Origin: Polynucleobacter arcticus | GTDB lineage: Bacteria > Pseudomonadota > Gammaproteobacteria > Burkholderiales > Burkholderiaceae | Assembly (NCBI RefSeq): GCF_013307205.1 | Contig: NZ_CP028940.1 | Span: forward strand, 1,347,702-1,411,701 | Reading direction: 5' to 3' | Length of the DNA: 64,000 nt | Part shown: positions 25,233 through 34,003 of the stretch, piece after piece | Layout: each line of letters opens with the position of its first letter | Position numbering within the stretch: the first letter of the stretch is position 1 | Translations under genes and position numbers: made by a program | Notes under the pieces: model-generated | The model's database searches: none | What the model was told of the DNA's origin: nothing | What the model saw: only the letters and a program-made list of their open reading frames with translations

Positions 25233-25814
25233 TTAAGCAAAATTCTTGCTCGCAAAGTCCCAATTCACTACATTCCAGAAATTTTCTACATACTTTGGAC
25301 GGGCATTGCGAGTATCGACATAGTAAGCATGCTCCCACACATCACAAGTCATGAGTGGAGTGACATCCGTCGTTAACGGAGTACCTGCGTTACTAGTGGA
25401 TACCAAATCCAAAGTACCGTCAGCTTTTTTAACTAACCAAGCCCAGCCAGATCCGAAGGTGCCTACTGCACACTTCGTGAACTCTTCCTTGAACTTATCA
25501 AAAGAGCCCCACTTTGCATTGATCGCATCGGCCAAAGCGCCAGTCGGTGCACCACCGCCATTGGGCTTCATACTGTTCCAATAGAAAGTGTGATTCCATA
25601 CTTGGGCTGCATTATTGAAAACACCGCCAGCGGATTTTTTAACAATATCTTCTAGGGAGGCAGCTTCAAACTCAGTGCCCTTGATTAAATTATTTAAATT
25701 CGTAACGTAAGTTTGATGATGTTTACCGTAGTGAAACTCGAGCGTTTCTTTTGAGATAAATGGTGAGAGCGCATCTAATGCGTAAGGCAGTTGAGGTAAT
25801 GTATGTTCCATCAT
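25233..25814 (-). CDS. sodB: Iron superoxide dismutase
   Basis: 193 aa; the start could be either of two consecutive ATGs (AAGGA upstream). Metal ligands: His in [13 protein letters not shown], His in NHTFYWNSM, and Asp/His in [10 protein letters not shown]. The [11 protein letters not shown] and FGSGWAWLV phrases point to the Fe rather than Mn type. Cytosolic enzyme converting superoxide to peroxide, which the nearby rubrerythrin system could then reduce. Confidence 0.95.
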   Translation of the reverse strand: MMEHTLPQLPYALDALSPFISKETLEFHYGKHHQTYVTNLNNLIKGTEFEAASLEDIVKKSAGGVFNNAAQVWNHTFYWNSMKPNGGGAPTGALADAINAKWGSFDKFKEEFTKCAVGTFGSGWAWLVKKADGTLDLVSTSNAGTPLTTDVTPLMTCDVWEHAYYVDTRNARPKYVENFWNVVNWDFASKNFA

Positions 25815-25931
25815 TTTTTCCTTATAAAACAGATGAATAGGGAGCTAAAGTAGCCATGCTGGCTTTACTATAGTCGATTATGGCATTTTTGTTTGACAAT
25901 GAAAGTTGGGGACGTCTGAACTACCCTCAGA

Positions 25932-26708
25932 CTACTGAGCTGTCCAGCCACCATCCATATTCCAAGCTACTCCACGCACCTCAGAGGCGTCCGGACCACA
26001 GAGGAAAACAGCCAATGCTGCTAATTGCTCTGGAGCGACAAATTCACCTGATGGTTGCTTTTCAGAGACCAGGGCCTTTTTAGCTGCTTCATTTGAAATT
26101 CCCTCACGCTCTGCACGAGCGTCTACTTGCTTTTGAACGAGTGGAGTTAAGACCCAACCCGGACAAATTGCATTACAAGTAATGCCCGTTTTTGCATTCT
26201 CTAAGGCAGTCACCTTGGTTAAGCCAACAATGCCATGTTTAGCTGCAACATAGGCAGACTTTTGGGTAGATCCAACCAATCCATGAACAGAGGCAATATT
26301 AATAATACGACCCCAGTTACGTTTTTTCATACCGGGAAGTGCATGATGCGAGGTATAAAAAGCAGAGCTTAAATTAATGGCAATAATCGATTCCCATTTA
26401 TCAGCGGGAAAATCTTCCACATTTGCTGTGTACTGAATTCCAGCATTGTTTACCAAAATATCGAGTGCGCCAAAACGCTTTTCAGTTTGCTCAATCATGT
26501 CCTGAATTTCAGCAGGCTTACTCATATCAGCACCGTGATATTCCACTTCTACGCCGCAAGCTTTTATTGCAGCAATAGCGGCATCTTTTTCACCAAATCC
26601 GTTCACCATCATATTGGCACCCTGCTTTGCCAAGCCAATAGCGATTGCTAAACCGATGCCGCTAGTCGAGCCTGTGACAAGTGCTGTTTTACCTTTTAGA
26701 TGGGACAT
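25932..26708 (-). CDS. bdhA: D-3-hydroxybutyrate dehydrogenase
   Basis: 258 aa short-chain dehydrogenase. Cofactor motif TGSTSGIGLAIAIGLAKQGA, the NNAGIQ motif, active-site Ser/Tyr/Lys in NIASVHGLVGSTQKSAYVAAKHG, and the Q-H-V-family features GIQYTANVEDFP and ICPGWVLTPLVQKQ, which are characteristic of 3-hydroxybutyrate dehydrogenases. It converts 3-hydroxybutyrate from polyhydroxybutyrate breakdown to acetoacetate with NAD. Monocistronic. Confidence 0.92.
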   Translation of the reverse strand: MSHLKGKTALVTGSTSGIGLAIAIGLAKQGANMMVNGFGEKDAAIAAIKACGVEVEYHGADMSKPAEIQDMIEQTEKRFGALDILVNNAGIQYTANVEDFPADKWESIIAINLSSAFYTSHHALPGMKKRNWGRIINIASVHGLVGSTQKSAYVAAKHGIVGLTKVTALENAKTGITCNAICPGWVLTPLVQKQVDARAEREGISNEAAKKALVSEKQPSGEFVAPEQLAALAVFLCGPDASEVRGVAWNMDGGWTAQ

Positions 26709-26760
26709 GACTGACCTCGCGAGATATTGACATTAAAGGTAGAGGATACAACGGAAGAAT

Positions 26761-27264
26761 TTAGATCAGGTGCAGCCAGTGCCCCAGTTGGTGCCATACG
26801 CTGTTGGGCACTAGGGTGAGAAGCCAAGTCATGGTGAGGTAGCGCAGCAGCTTACCAACGAACATATAGCCCAAGCACGGCAGCCAGGGTAACCGTAACC
26901 ACCCCGCTGCTACACACAGAGGATCACCGAATCCAGGCAGCCACGACAACAGAAGCATCTTAGGGCCTCGCTCAGCAAGCCAGCGTTGCATTCTGCTATT
27001 GGTAGGGCCCTTAAGTGACTCAAAGCTATTGCGACTAATTAAGCCAAGCAACCAATCCAGCATACCGCCCAAGGTATTGCCGATTGTGGCAACCATAATG
27101 GCAACCCAATACAAGTGAGGATTGATAGACACATACCCAAAGAGTATGGGCTCAGAACCTACCGGCAGCAAAGTGGCAGAAATAAAGGCGCTAAAAAATA
27201 CAGCCGGCAAGCCAATCGATGGCATCCCAAAGAAGTCAAAAAAATGGCTTAGCAATTGCTCCAT
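26761..27264 (-). CDS. YqaA/DedA-like membrane protein
   Basis: 167 aa, with about four hydrophobic segments. The GNTLGGMLDWLLG and WLPGFGDPLCVAAGWLRLP phrases match the COG1238 YqaA group of SNARE-associated (DedA-like) proteins, where the G-D-P-L and A-G re-entrant motif is conserved. DedA relatives flip lipids such as undecaprenyl phosphate; the YqaA group is uncharacterised. Inner membrane. Stands alone 53 bases upstream of bdhA's start region. Confidence 0.8.
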   Translation of the reverse strand: MEQLLSHFFDFFGMPSIGLPAVFFSAFISATLLPVGSEPILFGYVSINPHLYWVAIMVATIGNTLGGMLDWLLGLISRNSFESLKGPTNSRMQRWLAERGPKMLLLSWLPGFGDPLCVAAGWLRLPWLPCLGYMFVGKLLRYLTMTWLLTLVPNSVWHQLGHWLHLI

Positions 27265-27409
27265 TAGGCAAAGATTCCAGATGAGCAGTTATTGGAAGGT
27301 TGAATCATAAGTTCAGTATGCCCCATCCTTGGCCACCCACCATTCTGAAATCTTGCTTAAACTACAGGTATTGCATATTCATTCACTCTATTTACTCACT
27401 CTTTAATCT

Positions 27410-28579
27410 ATGAATCATCCCATCCCAAAGCCAGACCAATACCAAGATATGCGTGAAGCCCTACGCGACCTTTGCGGGAGTTTTGACTCCGCTTACTGGC
27501 AAAAGGTGGATCATGAGCGCGCTTACCCTGAGGCCTTTGTTGATGCCATGGCACAAGCAGGCTGGTTAGCTGCATTAATTCCGGAAGAATATGGCGGCTC
27601 TGGCTTAGGTCTTGCGGAGGCTTCAGTAATCATGGAGGAAATTAATTTCTCCGGCGGCAATGCGGGATCTTGTCATGGGCAGATGTACAACATGGGTACT
27701 TTGCTACGTCATGGCTCGGCTGCCCAGAAGAAACTTTACCTACCCAAGATTGCTACTGGTGAGTTGCGCCTACAGTCAATGGCAGTGACCGAACCCAGTA
27801 CTGGCACAGATACGACCAAACTCAAAACTACTGCCGTCAAAAAAGGTGATAAGTATGTTGTGAATGGGCAGAAAGTCTGGATCTCGCGTATTCAACATTC
27901 CGATTTAATGATTTTGCTGGCCCGCACTACCCCGCTTGCAGAAGTAAAGAAAAAATCCGAGGGCATGTCGATCTTTATCGTCAACCTAAAAGATGCGATT
28001 GGCAAAGGCATGGCTATTCAACCGATTGCCAACATGGTGAATCATGAAACTAATGAAGTGTTCTTTGACAACTTAGAGATCCCTGCCGAGAATTTGATCG
28101 GTGAAGAAGGTCAAGGATTTAAGTACATCCTTGATGGCCTCAATGCGGAGCGCGTTTTGATCGCTGCGGAATGTATTGGTGATGCCTATTGGTTTGTCGA
28201 TAAGGCGCGACGTTATGCTAATGAACGCGTGGTCTTTGATCGCCCTATTGGCAAGAATCAAGGTATCCAATTTCCGATTGCAGACTCTTTTATTGAAACT
28301 GAGGCAGCTAATCTGATGCGCTTTAAGGCGTGCGAACTCTTTGATGCGAATCAGCCCTGTGGTGCCGAATCGAATATGGCAAAGTACCTTGCCGCAAAAG
28401 CTTCGTGGGAGGCGGCCAACGTTTGCCTGCAGACCCATGGTGGTTTTGGCTTTGCCAATGAATATGATGTCGAACGTAAGTTCCGTGAAACCCGCCTCTA
28501 CCAAGTCGCGCCTATTTCAACCAACTTAATCTATTCCTACGTCGCCGAGCATATCCTCGGTCTTCCACGATCCTTCTAA
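27410..28579 (+). CDS. Acyl-CoA dehydrogenase-family flavoprotein
   Basis: 389 aa. N-terminal LIPEEYGGSGLGLAEASVIMEE, the FAD-contacting MAVTEPSTGTDTTKLKTTA, and the C-terminal GGFGFANEYDVERKFRET are all standard. The region usually carrying the catalytic glutamate (EGTSE-like) reads YQVAPISTNLIYSY, so either this group uses another base or the reaction differs. It is followed 11 bases later by a CoA-transferase gene, implying joint degradation of a carboxylic acid through its CoA ester. Substrate unknown. Confidence 0.85.
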   Translation: MNHPIPKPDQYQDMREALRDLCGSFDSAYWQKVDHERAYPEAFVDAMAQAGWLAALIPEEYGGSGLGLAEASVIMEEINFSGGNAGSCHGQMYNMGTLLRHGSAAQKKLYLPKIATGELRLQSMAVTEPSTGTDTTKLKTTAVKKGDKYVVNGQKVWISRIQHSDLMILLARTTPLAEVKKKSEGMSIFIVNLKDAIGKGMAIQPIANMVNHETNEVFFDNLEIPAENLIGEEGQGFKYILDGLNAERVLIAAECIGDAYWFVDKARRYANERVVFDRPIGKNQGIQFPIADSFIETEAANLMRFKACELFDANQPCGAESNMAKYLAAKASWEAANVCLQTHGGFGFANEYDVERKFRETRLYQVAPISTNLIYSYVAEHILGLPRSF

Positions 28580-28590
28580 TAGACCTCAAT

Positions 28591-29775
28591 ATGAGCATTC
28601 GTCCATTGGATGGCATTACCGTGATCGCATTAGAGCATGTCATTGCTGCACCCTTCTGTACTCGTCAACTTGCTGACTTAGGGGCGCGCGTTGTCAAGAT
28701 CGAGCGTCCTGGTGGTGGAGATTTTGCCAGGGGTTACGACACCCAAGTAGAGGGACTCTCCTCGCACTTTGTCTGGGTCAATCGCTCAAAAGAGAGTTTG
28801 ACGCTCGACCTTAAGCATGAGGCTGCATTAGCAATACTGAAGAGCTTGTTAAAAACTGCTGATGTCTTTATCCAAAATCTAGCTCCTGGTGCAGCTGCAC
28901 GCATGGGCCTGACTGCTGAGGAACTACAAAAAGAAAATCCTGGACTCATTCTGTGCTCTATCTCTGGTTATGGAAACGATGGCCCCTATCGCGATAAAAA
29001 AGCCTATGACCTATTGATTCAGAGTGAGGCGGGCTTCTTATCTATCACGGGTACACCGGAGACGCCCAGCAAGGCCGGTAACTCGATTGCGGATATTGCC
29101 GCAGGGATGTATGCCTACAGCAATATTTTGGCTGCACTATTACAAAGAGGAAAGACTGGCAAAGGAACGGTCATTGACATTTCGATGCTTGAAGCCTTAA
29201 GTGAATGGATGAGCTTTCCGATGTATTACGCATACAAAGGTGCAAACCCACCATCGAGAAATGGCGCCTCTCATGCCACTATCTACCCCTATGGCCCGTT
29301 CAAAGCTGGTGATGGAAAAACAGTGATGCTCGGACTTCAAAATGAACGTGAATGGGCGAAGTTTTGTGAGATTGTTTTAGAAAATCCCGCTCTCGCCCAA
29401 GACGAGCGCTTTGATAAAAACTTTAAACGCAATGAAAAACGAGTTGAACTACTGCAAATCATTAACGCTTGCTTTTGTCAGATTACATCTGAAGAATTGA
29501 TTGCCCGATTAGAAAAAGCCCAGATTGCCAATGCGCACCTCAATGACATGGAAGGCCTTTGGAAGCATGAGCAACTGAAGGCACGCAATCGTTTCACGGA
29601 AGTTGGAACACCGAATGGCACGATTGCAGCCCTGCTCCCACCGGGTGTAAATGATAGTTATGACTATCGTATGGACCCCGTTCCTGCCGTTGGGGAACAC
29701 ACCGATGCGATTCTTGCAGAATTAGGAATAGCCTCTTCTGAAATTGAGGCTCTACGAGCACGAGGCGCTATTTAA
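28591..29775 (+). CDS. CaiB/BaiF family (class III) CoA-transferase
   Basis: 394 aa. The start LDGITVIALEHVIAAPFCTRQLADLGARVVKIE is typical (P-x-x-T-x-x-L-A-D-x-G-A). The active-site aspartate is expected in KAYDLLIQSEAGFLSITG (about residues 140-157). Such enzymes move CoA between acids in the cytosol. The pairing with the acyl-CoA dehydrogenase is common for branched or dicarboxylic acid use. Its stop overlaps the stop of the convergent cardiolipin synthase gene by four bases. Confidence 0.9.
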   Translation: MSIRPLDGITVIALEHVIAAPFCTRQLADLGARVVKIERPGGGDFARGYDTQVEGLSSHFVWVNRSKESLTLDLKHEAALAILKSLLKTADVFIQNLAPGAAARMGLTAEELQKENPGLILCSISGYGNDGPYRDKKAYDLLIQSEAGFLSITGTPETPSKAGNSIADIAAGMYAYSNILAALLQRGKTGKGTVIDISMLEALSEWMSFPMYYAYKGANPPSRNGASHATIYPYGPFKAGDGKTVMLGLQNEREWAKFCEIVLENPALAQDERFDKNFKRNEKRVELLQIINACFCQITSEELIARLEKAQIANAHLNDMEGLWKHEQLKARNRFTEVGTPNGTIAALLPPGVNDSYDYRMDPVPAVGEHTDAILAELGIASSEIEALRARGAI

Positions 29776-31247
29776 AGTAACGGAGAGGCCAAGTGTGCTG
29801 CGTTCTCAAGAAGGACACGCCAGCGCGGCCGCTTAGCCCAAGCTACTCGATTCACTAGATCAGACTGAGCTAAGTAAGACTCAATTAAGTTCTCGAGCTT
29901 GGCGCAGAAATCTAGGTTGTACACAATCAAACTAATCTCAAAGTTCAAACGCAGACTACGTTGATCAAAATTCACCGAACCAAAAATAGCGACTTTTCTA
30001 TCTATCAACAAACTCTTCGTATGTAAAAGTCCGCCATGAAATTCTGCGATGTTGACACCCGCGCTCATGAGATCAGCATAAAAACTGCGGCTACTCCATG
30101 CTACCAAAGTGGAGTCATTTAACTTAGGGACAATTAAAGTCACTCTGACGCCACGACCTGCCGCTGCCATCAACCCCTGAATCAAGCCATCATCTGGACC
30201 AAAGTAAGGCGTCGTGATCACAAGCTCTTCACGTGCATCCATAATCGCAGAGAGCAACACTTGATACAAAATATCATCGCGATACACTGGACCGGAAGAA
30301 AACTCCTGGGCTAACACCTGCCCCTCTACTGGAGTAGCGGCTGGTGCTACAGCCTTGAAATGATTGATCTTGGGATTATCCACACTCCAATCGAAGGCAA
30401 AAGTCAGCTCAAACTGGGATGCAACTGGTCCTTCAATTCTGACCATAGCATCGACCCACTCACCCACACCGGAGTCTTGCTTAAAGGTACGTGGATCAAC
30501 CAAATTCATGCTACCGGTCCACACAATTGCGTTATCAATTACAAAGATCTTGCGATGGAGTCTTAAGTCCGCACGACGAAATTGAAAGCGACCAATTTGA
30601 ATTGGTAGCGCCTCAGTTACTTGAATTCCCGCATTTCTAAAACGGTGAGGCCAATCAGATTTAAACCAGTCTTTACTGCCCAAGGAATCGAGCAATACCT
30701 TGCAAGCTACTCCGCGTTTAGCTGCCGCAATTAAGGCCTCACAAACACGATCAGCATCACCGCCCAAGGCCCAAATATAAAACTCTAGATGCAAAGTCTT
30801 TTTAGCTTGTCCAATTTCATCAATGAACAATTGCAATATCTCTAGTGAGCTCGTAAACAACTCAATCTGGTTGCCAGCTATCACTGGGGAGCCATTCTTG
30901 GACTCTGCCAATAAGCTCAGCGCCCTTCCTTCGACTGGTAGCAGCTGTTTATCCGCCGAATAGCGCTTACGCATATCCTCCGTAATGGCGGCATATTCCT
31001 TATCCATTCGAATGATTTTTCGAGTGAGCTTGCGGCCCACTGGGCGCTCGCCAATCAAGATGTATAGGCTGACCCCAATCAATGGAAATAGGACCACAAT
31101 TAAAAACCAGGCGATTGCTACTGCTACAGGCCTCCTCACTGAAATCATGCGGAACCCAAATAGAATCACAATGAGGGCATGCGCTATTGGAACCCAAATA
31201 AAAGAGAATCCAAAAAGAGAGCCTAAAAGATAATTCAATATATTCAT
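29772..31247 (-). CDS. cls: Cardiolipin synthase (phospholipase D superfamily)
   Basis: 491 aa. Two N-terminal transmembrane helices (FSFIWVPIAHALIVILFGF and VAIAWFLIVVLFPLIGVSL) are followed by two HKD sites: LHRKIFVIDNAIVWTGSMN (about 227-245) and LHTKSLLIDRKVAIFGSVN (about 412-430). It condenses two phosphatidylglycerol molecules to cardiolipin at the inner membrane. The upstream phosphodiesterase gene overlaps its start by four bases, like the ybhP-clsB pairing in E. coli. Confidence 0.92.
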   Translation of the reverse strand: MNILNYLLGSLFGFSFIWVPIAHALIVILFGFRMISVRRPVAVAIAWFLIVVLFPLIGVSLYILIGERPVGRKLTRKIIRMDKEYAAITEDMRKRYSADKQLLPVEGRALSLLAESKNGSPVIAGNQIELFTSSLEILQLFIDEIGQAKKTLHLEFYIWALGGDADRVCEALIAAAKRGVACKVLLDSLGSKDWFKSDWPHRFRNAGIQVTEALPIQIGRFQFRRADLRLHRKIFVIDNAIVWTGSMNLVDPRTFKQDSGVGEWVDAMVRIEGPVASQFELTFAFDWSVDNPKINHFKAVAPAATPVEGQVLAQEFSSGPVYRDDILYQVLLSAIMDAREELVITTPYFGPDDGLIQGLMAAAGRGVRVTLIVPKLNDSTLVAWSSRSFYADLMSAGVNIAEFHGGLLHTKSLLIDRKVAIFGSVNFDQRSLRLNFEISLIVYNLDFCAKLENLIESYLAQSDLVNRVAWAKRPRWRVLLENAAHLASPLL

Positions 31248-31996
31248 AAGACTTCCAGTTCCGCAGTAATACCTAAGTGGTCAGACAATCTCAACCATTC
31301 ATGCAAAATTTCTGCAGAATGAATCTTTAAACCCCTGACATAAATTCGATCCATCGACAGCATGGGCTTCACGCTTGGAAAAGTTTTTGCGGGGGCGCCC
31401 GTAAGCTCCTCAAAGACCTCACTAAAACCAGCCGCTCGCATCGGTGCACTCGCGCGATTACGCCAATCGTTAAAGTCACCCGCAACAATCGTTGGGCCGC
31501 CCTCCGCCAATGAGTCAATGTAACGAATAATCTCATCCAATTGACGCTCACGCCCTCTTTCAAATAAAGCCAGATGGACACAAAAGCAATGAATGGGAGT
31601 GGCAACTCCCTCTAGCTTGGTGACGCTATGAAGTAATCCACGCTTCTCAAAACGGTATGCTGAAATGTCATAGTTCTGACCCTTTTGCAAGGGTCGCTTA
31701 GACAGAATTGCATTGCCATGATGTCCATCAGGATATTCAACATTTTTTCCGTAATGCCAATCGTGCCAAAAATCTTCAGATAAGAAGTGAGTGAGTTCGG
31801 TCAACGGCCATTGACCAAATCGTCTAATCCGCCCACGATGCTCTTGCTGAAGTTCCTGCAAGAACAGCAAGTCCGGATGATGGTTACGCATCTTCTGGCG
31901 AAGCTCATAAATCGTTGATTTCCTATGCAAAGGAGAAACACCCTTATGCACATTGATGGTCATGACACTAAAGCGCCCTAATACACTTTGCGTCAT
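31244..31996 (-). CDS. Endonuclease/exonuclease/phosphatase-family hydrolase (YbhP-like)
   Basis: 250 aa. EEP-fold residues: TINVHKGVS near the start (Asn), LFLQELQQEHRG (catalytic Glu), IVAGDFNDWRN (Asp/Asn) and the C-terminal SDHLGITAELE (Asp/His). Mg-dependent phosphoester hydrolase; in E. coli ybhP lies beside clsB, and the gene here overlaps cls in the same way, so a phospholipid-related substrate is plausible but unproven. It overlaps the BFD-like gene by four bases upstream. Confidence 0.85.
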   Translation of the reverse strand: MTQSVLGRFSVMTINVHKGVSPLHRKSTIYELRQKMRNHHPDLLFLQELQQEHRGRIRRFGQWPLTELTHFLSEDFWHDWHYGKNVEYPDGHHGNAILSKRPLQKGQNYDISAYRFEKRGLLHSVTKLEGVATPIHCFCVHLALFERGRERQLDEIIRYIDSLAEGGPTIVAGDFNDWRNRASAPMRAAGFSEVFEELTGAPAKTFPSVKPMLSMDRIYVRGLKIHSAEILHEWLRLSDHLGITAELEVL

Positions 31997-32196
31997 TCAG
32001 ATTGTCCTGGCGCACTTTGTCGGCGCATACGGGCTTGATAAATCTCGCCCTCCACCAGATCCTGGCATTGCATGCATTTATTGCATATAGCGGCCTGATC
32101 GCGCAACTCATCAATTGACCCAATTGGATTGTTATCGAGATATTCACGAAGATCGATATCGAGGACCTCATTACACAGGCAAATGACTTCAGCCAT
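31993..32196 (-). CDS. BFD-like [2Fe-2S] protein
   Basis: 67 aa. Cysteines are at 6 and 8 (VICLCNEV) and at 38, 41 and 44 (AICNKCMQC), the C-x-C...C-x-x-C pattern of bacterioferritin-associated ferredoxin domains (Fer2_BFD) with one extra cysteine. It probably carries a 2Fe-2S cluster. Function in iron release or as an electron carrier is inferred only. Start overlaps nothing upstream; its stop overlaps the EEP gene start (ATGA), making a three-gene unit with cls. Confidence 0.8.
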   Translation of the reverse strand: MAEVICLCNEVLDIDLREYLDNNPIGSIDELRDQAAICNKCMQCQDLVEGEIYQARMRRQSAPGQSE

Positions 32197-32262
32197 GGGT
32201 CAAAAATAAGAGAATTGTTTGCATTTGTCCCATTTTGCCATCCCCTTGCTAGAATATAGGCC

Positions 32263-32958
32263 ATGTTTACGACCTTTCAGGACGCTTTTAAACTTTTAGC
32301 GCAGTTAGACGCTGGGGTATTGGGCATTGTGCTGGTCTCGCTTCAGGTAAGTCTGACAGCATTACTCTTTGGCACCCTCATCGGCCTCCCCCTCGGAGCA
32401 CTACTGGCTACCGAAGAATTTCGTGGAAAAAAGACCATTACAGTCACCCTCAACACCCTCATGGGTGTCCCCACGGTCATCGTTGGCGTGGTGGTGTACC
32501 TGATGCTCTCAAGAACAGGGCCTTTAGGGACCTGGGGATGGCTTTTTACACCCAAGGGCATGATCGTGGCCCAAACCCTGCTCACAACCCCCTTAATTGC
32601 AGCCCTAAGCCGTCAAATTCTGGAGGATTCCTGGAGGATTCATCGGGACTCATTTAGAGCGCTACGCCTACCCAGACTTTCCGCCCTCAAGTGGCTTATT
32701 TGGGATTGCCGTTTTTCCCTAACTATCGCCATCCTGGCTGGACTGGCCAGAGCGATCTCGGAAGTGGGTGCCGTCATGATCGTGGGCGGTAATATTGATC
32801 GCTCAACGCGAACCATGACTACGGCAATTGCCCTAGAAACGAGCAAGGGTGATCTACCCCTCGCTCTGGCGCTAGGGATTGTTTTGTTGGGGATTGTGTT
32901 GCTTGCTAATCTATTTACCTTTGCCGTTCGGCAAATTGCTGAGAGACGCTATGGTTAA
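32263..32958 (+). CDS. tupB: Tungstate-type ABC transporter permease
   Basis: 231 aa with five or six helices. The permease EAA-type loop region reads SEVGAVMIVGGNI (about 166-178), and the N-terminal LVSLQVSLTALLFGTLIGLPLGALLA is typical for the TupB/WtpB group. Probable import of tungstate (or molybdate) across the inner membrane. No TupA binding-protein gene precedes it; the divergent upstream gene is BFD-like. The downstream ATPase gene overlaps by eight bases. Confidence 0.8.
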   Translation: MFTTFQDAFKLLAQLDAGVLGIVLVSLQVSLTALLFGTLIGLPLGALLATEEFRGKKTITVTLNTLMGVPTVIVGVVVYLMLSRTGPLGTWGWLFTPKGMIVAQTLLTTPLIAALSRQILEDSWRIHRDSFRALRLPRLSALKWLIWDCRFSLTIAILAGLARAISEVGAVMIVGGNIDRSTRTMTTAIALETSKGDLPLALALGIVLLGIVLLANLFTFAVRQIAERRYG

Positions 32959-33679
32959 TCCACAGAATTCACTCGACTCGTCAACACAGTTTCAACGCTT
33001 TATCGAGCTGAATGATGTCATCGTAAAAAGTGATGGGCGAACTATCTTAAACATTCCACATGCCGTAATTCCCACCGATCGGATTTGCGCCTGCATTGGT
33101 CCAAATGGAGCAGGAAAAACCACCTTCTTGAAATTGATTGATGGATTAATCAAGCCAGATTCTGGCAGCATTACCTACTCAAATAGCCCTATTAAGTCTT
33201 CACTGGTGCTACACCATACGCCAATGATTAAAGCCTCCGCAAGAATCAATATCGCGATGGTGAGAGATGCAGATTCTTCAATTGGCTTGGTTGCTATTGA
33301 AGCAGTGATGAAGCAAATTGGCTTAAGCCATCTTGCCAATAGTCCAGCCCACAAACTCTCAGCAGGAGAAAGACAAAAGCTGTGTTTGGGTCGCGCCATT
33401 CTCCAGAAACCCAATTTAGTTTTACTGGATGAGCCAACAGCTAATCTGGATCCAAATACGACTGACCAAGTTGAAGAAATCATTCGCCAGTTTAAGCTTC
33501 AAGGATCAGATGTCATCTTTACATCCCATCAGCTTGCACAAGTACAAAGACTTGCAGAGTACATCGTCTTCATTGATCAGGGCGAGATCAAAGAAAAAGG
33601 ACCCGTAGGTCCTTTCTTTTCCAATCCCCAAACACAGGCAGCTAAACGCTACCTACATCAAGAGCTCGTAGCAGACTAA
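32951..33679 (+). CDS. tupC: Tungstate-type ABC transporter ATP-binding protein
   Basis: 242 aa from the ATG at 32951 inside the end of tupB; a longer frame from 32879 reads through tupB and is not real. Walker A GPNGAGKTT, signature LSAGERQKLCLGRAI, Walker B LVLLDEPTANLD and the switch His (FTSHQLAQ) are present. Energises the permease; translationally coupled to it. It ends one base before the convergent last gene of the formate dehydrogenase operon, suggesting a functional link to the Mo/W enzyme. Confidence 0.85.
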   Translation: MVNPQNSLDSSTQFQRFIELNDVIVKSDGRTILNIPHAVIPTDRICACIGPNGAGKTTFLKLIDGLIKPDSGSITYSNSPIKSSLVLHHTPMIKASARINIAMVRDADSSIGLVAIEAVMKQIGLSHLANSPAHKLSAGERQKLCLGRAILQKPNLVLLDEPTANLDPNTTDQVEEIIRQFKLQGSDVIFTSHQLAQVQRLAEYIVFIDQGEIKEKGPVGPFFSNPQTQAAKRYLHQELVAD

Positions 33680-33994
33680 TTACTTAGCTGCTGCCGGTGC
33701 TACTGCAGGAGCAGGAGCAGGAGCTGGAGCAGGAGCTGCAGCAACAGTTCCTGGAGCAACAAATGGTGGCGGAGCTACACAAGCTGCTGGAGCCGGAGTA
33801 CCAGGAACCCTGTACTGATCTGCAACCTTGTTGATTGCCTGACAAAGCTGAAAAGCACCTACCCGACCGGCATAAGCTGTTTTAGCTTTTGCAAGATCAT
33901 CAGCAGCCTTGGCTTCTGGTGAGAGTGGTGGCAGAGTCGCAAACGCTGAAGCCGTTGCGAATGTACAGAGAGTAAAAGCAATGAGTTTTTTCAT
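33680..33994 (-). CDS. Secreted Ala/Pro-rich small protein at the end of the fdh operon
   Basis: 104 aa. Signal peptide (KKLIAFTLCTFATASAFA, cleavage near 19), a short domain with two cysteines (GAFQLCQAINKVADQ and APAACVAPPPF), then an Ala/Pro repeat tail (residues about 82-104). Likely periplasmic. No family recognised. Position nine bases after the cytochrome b subunit gene suggests a role connected with the periplasm-facing formate dehydrogenase, but that is inference. Confidence 0.65.
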   Translation of the reverse strand: MKKLIAFTLCTFATASAFATLPPLSPEAKAADDLAKAKTAYAGRVGAFQLCQAINKVADQYRVPGTPAPAACVAPPPFVAPGTVAAAPAPAPAPAPAVAPAAAK

Positions 33995-34003
33995 GGCTTG
34001 ACC

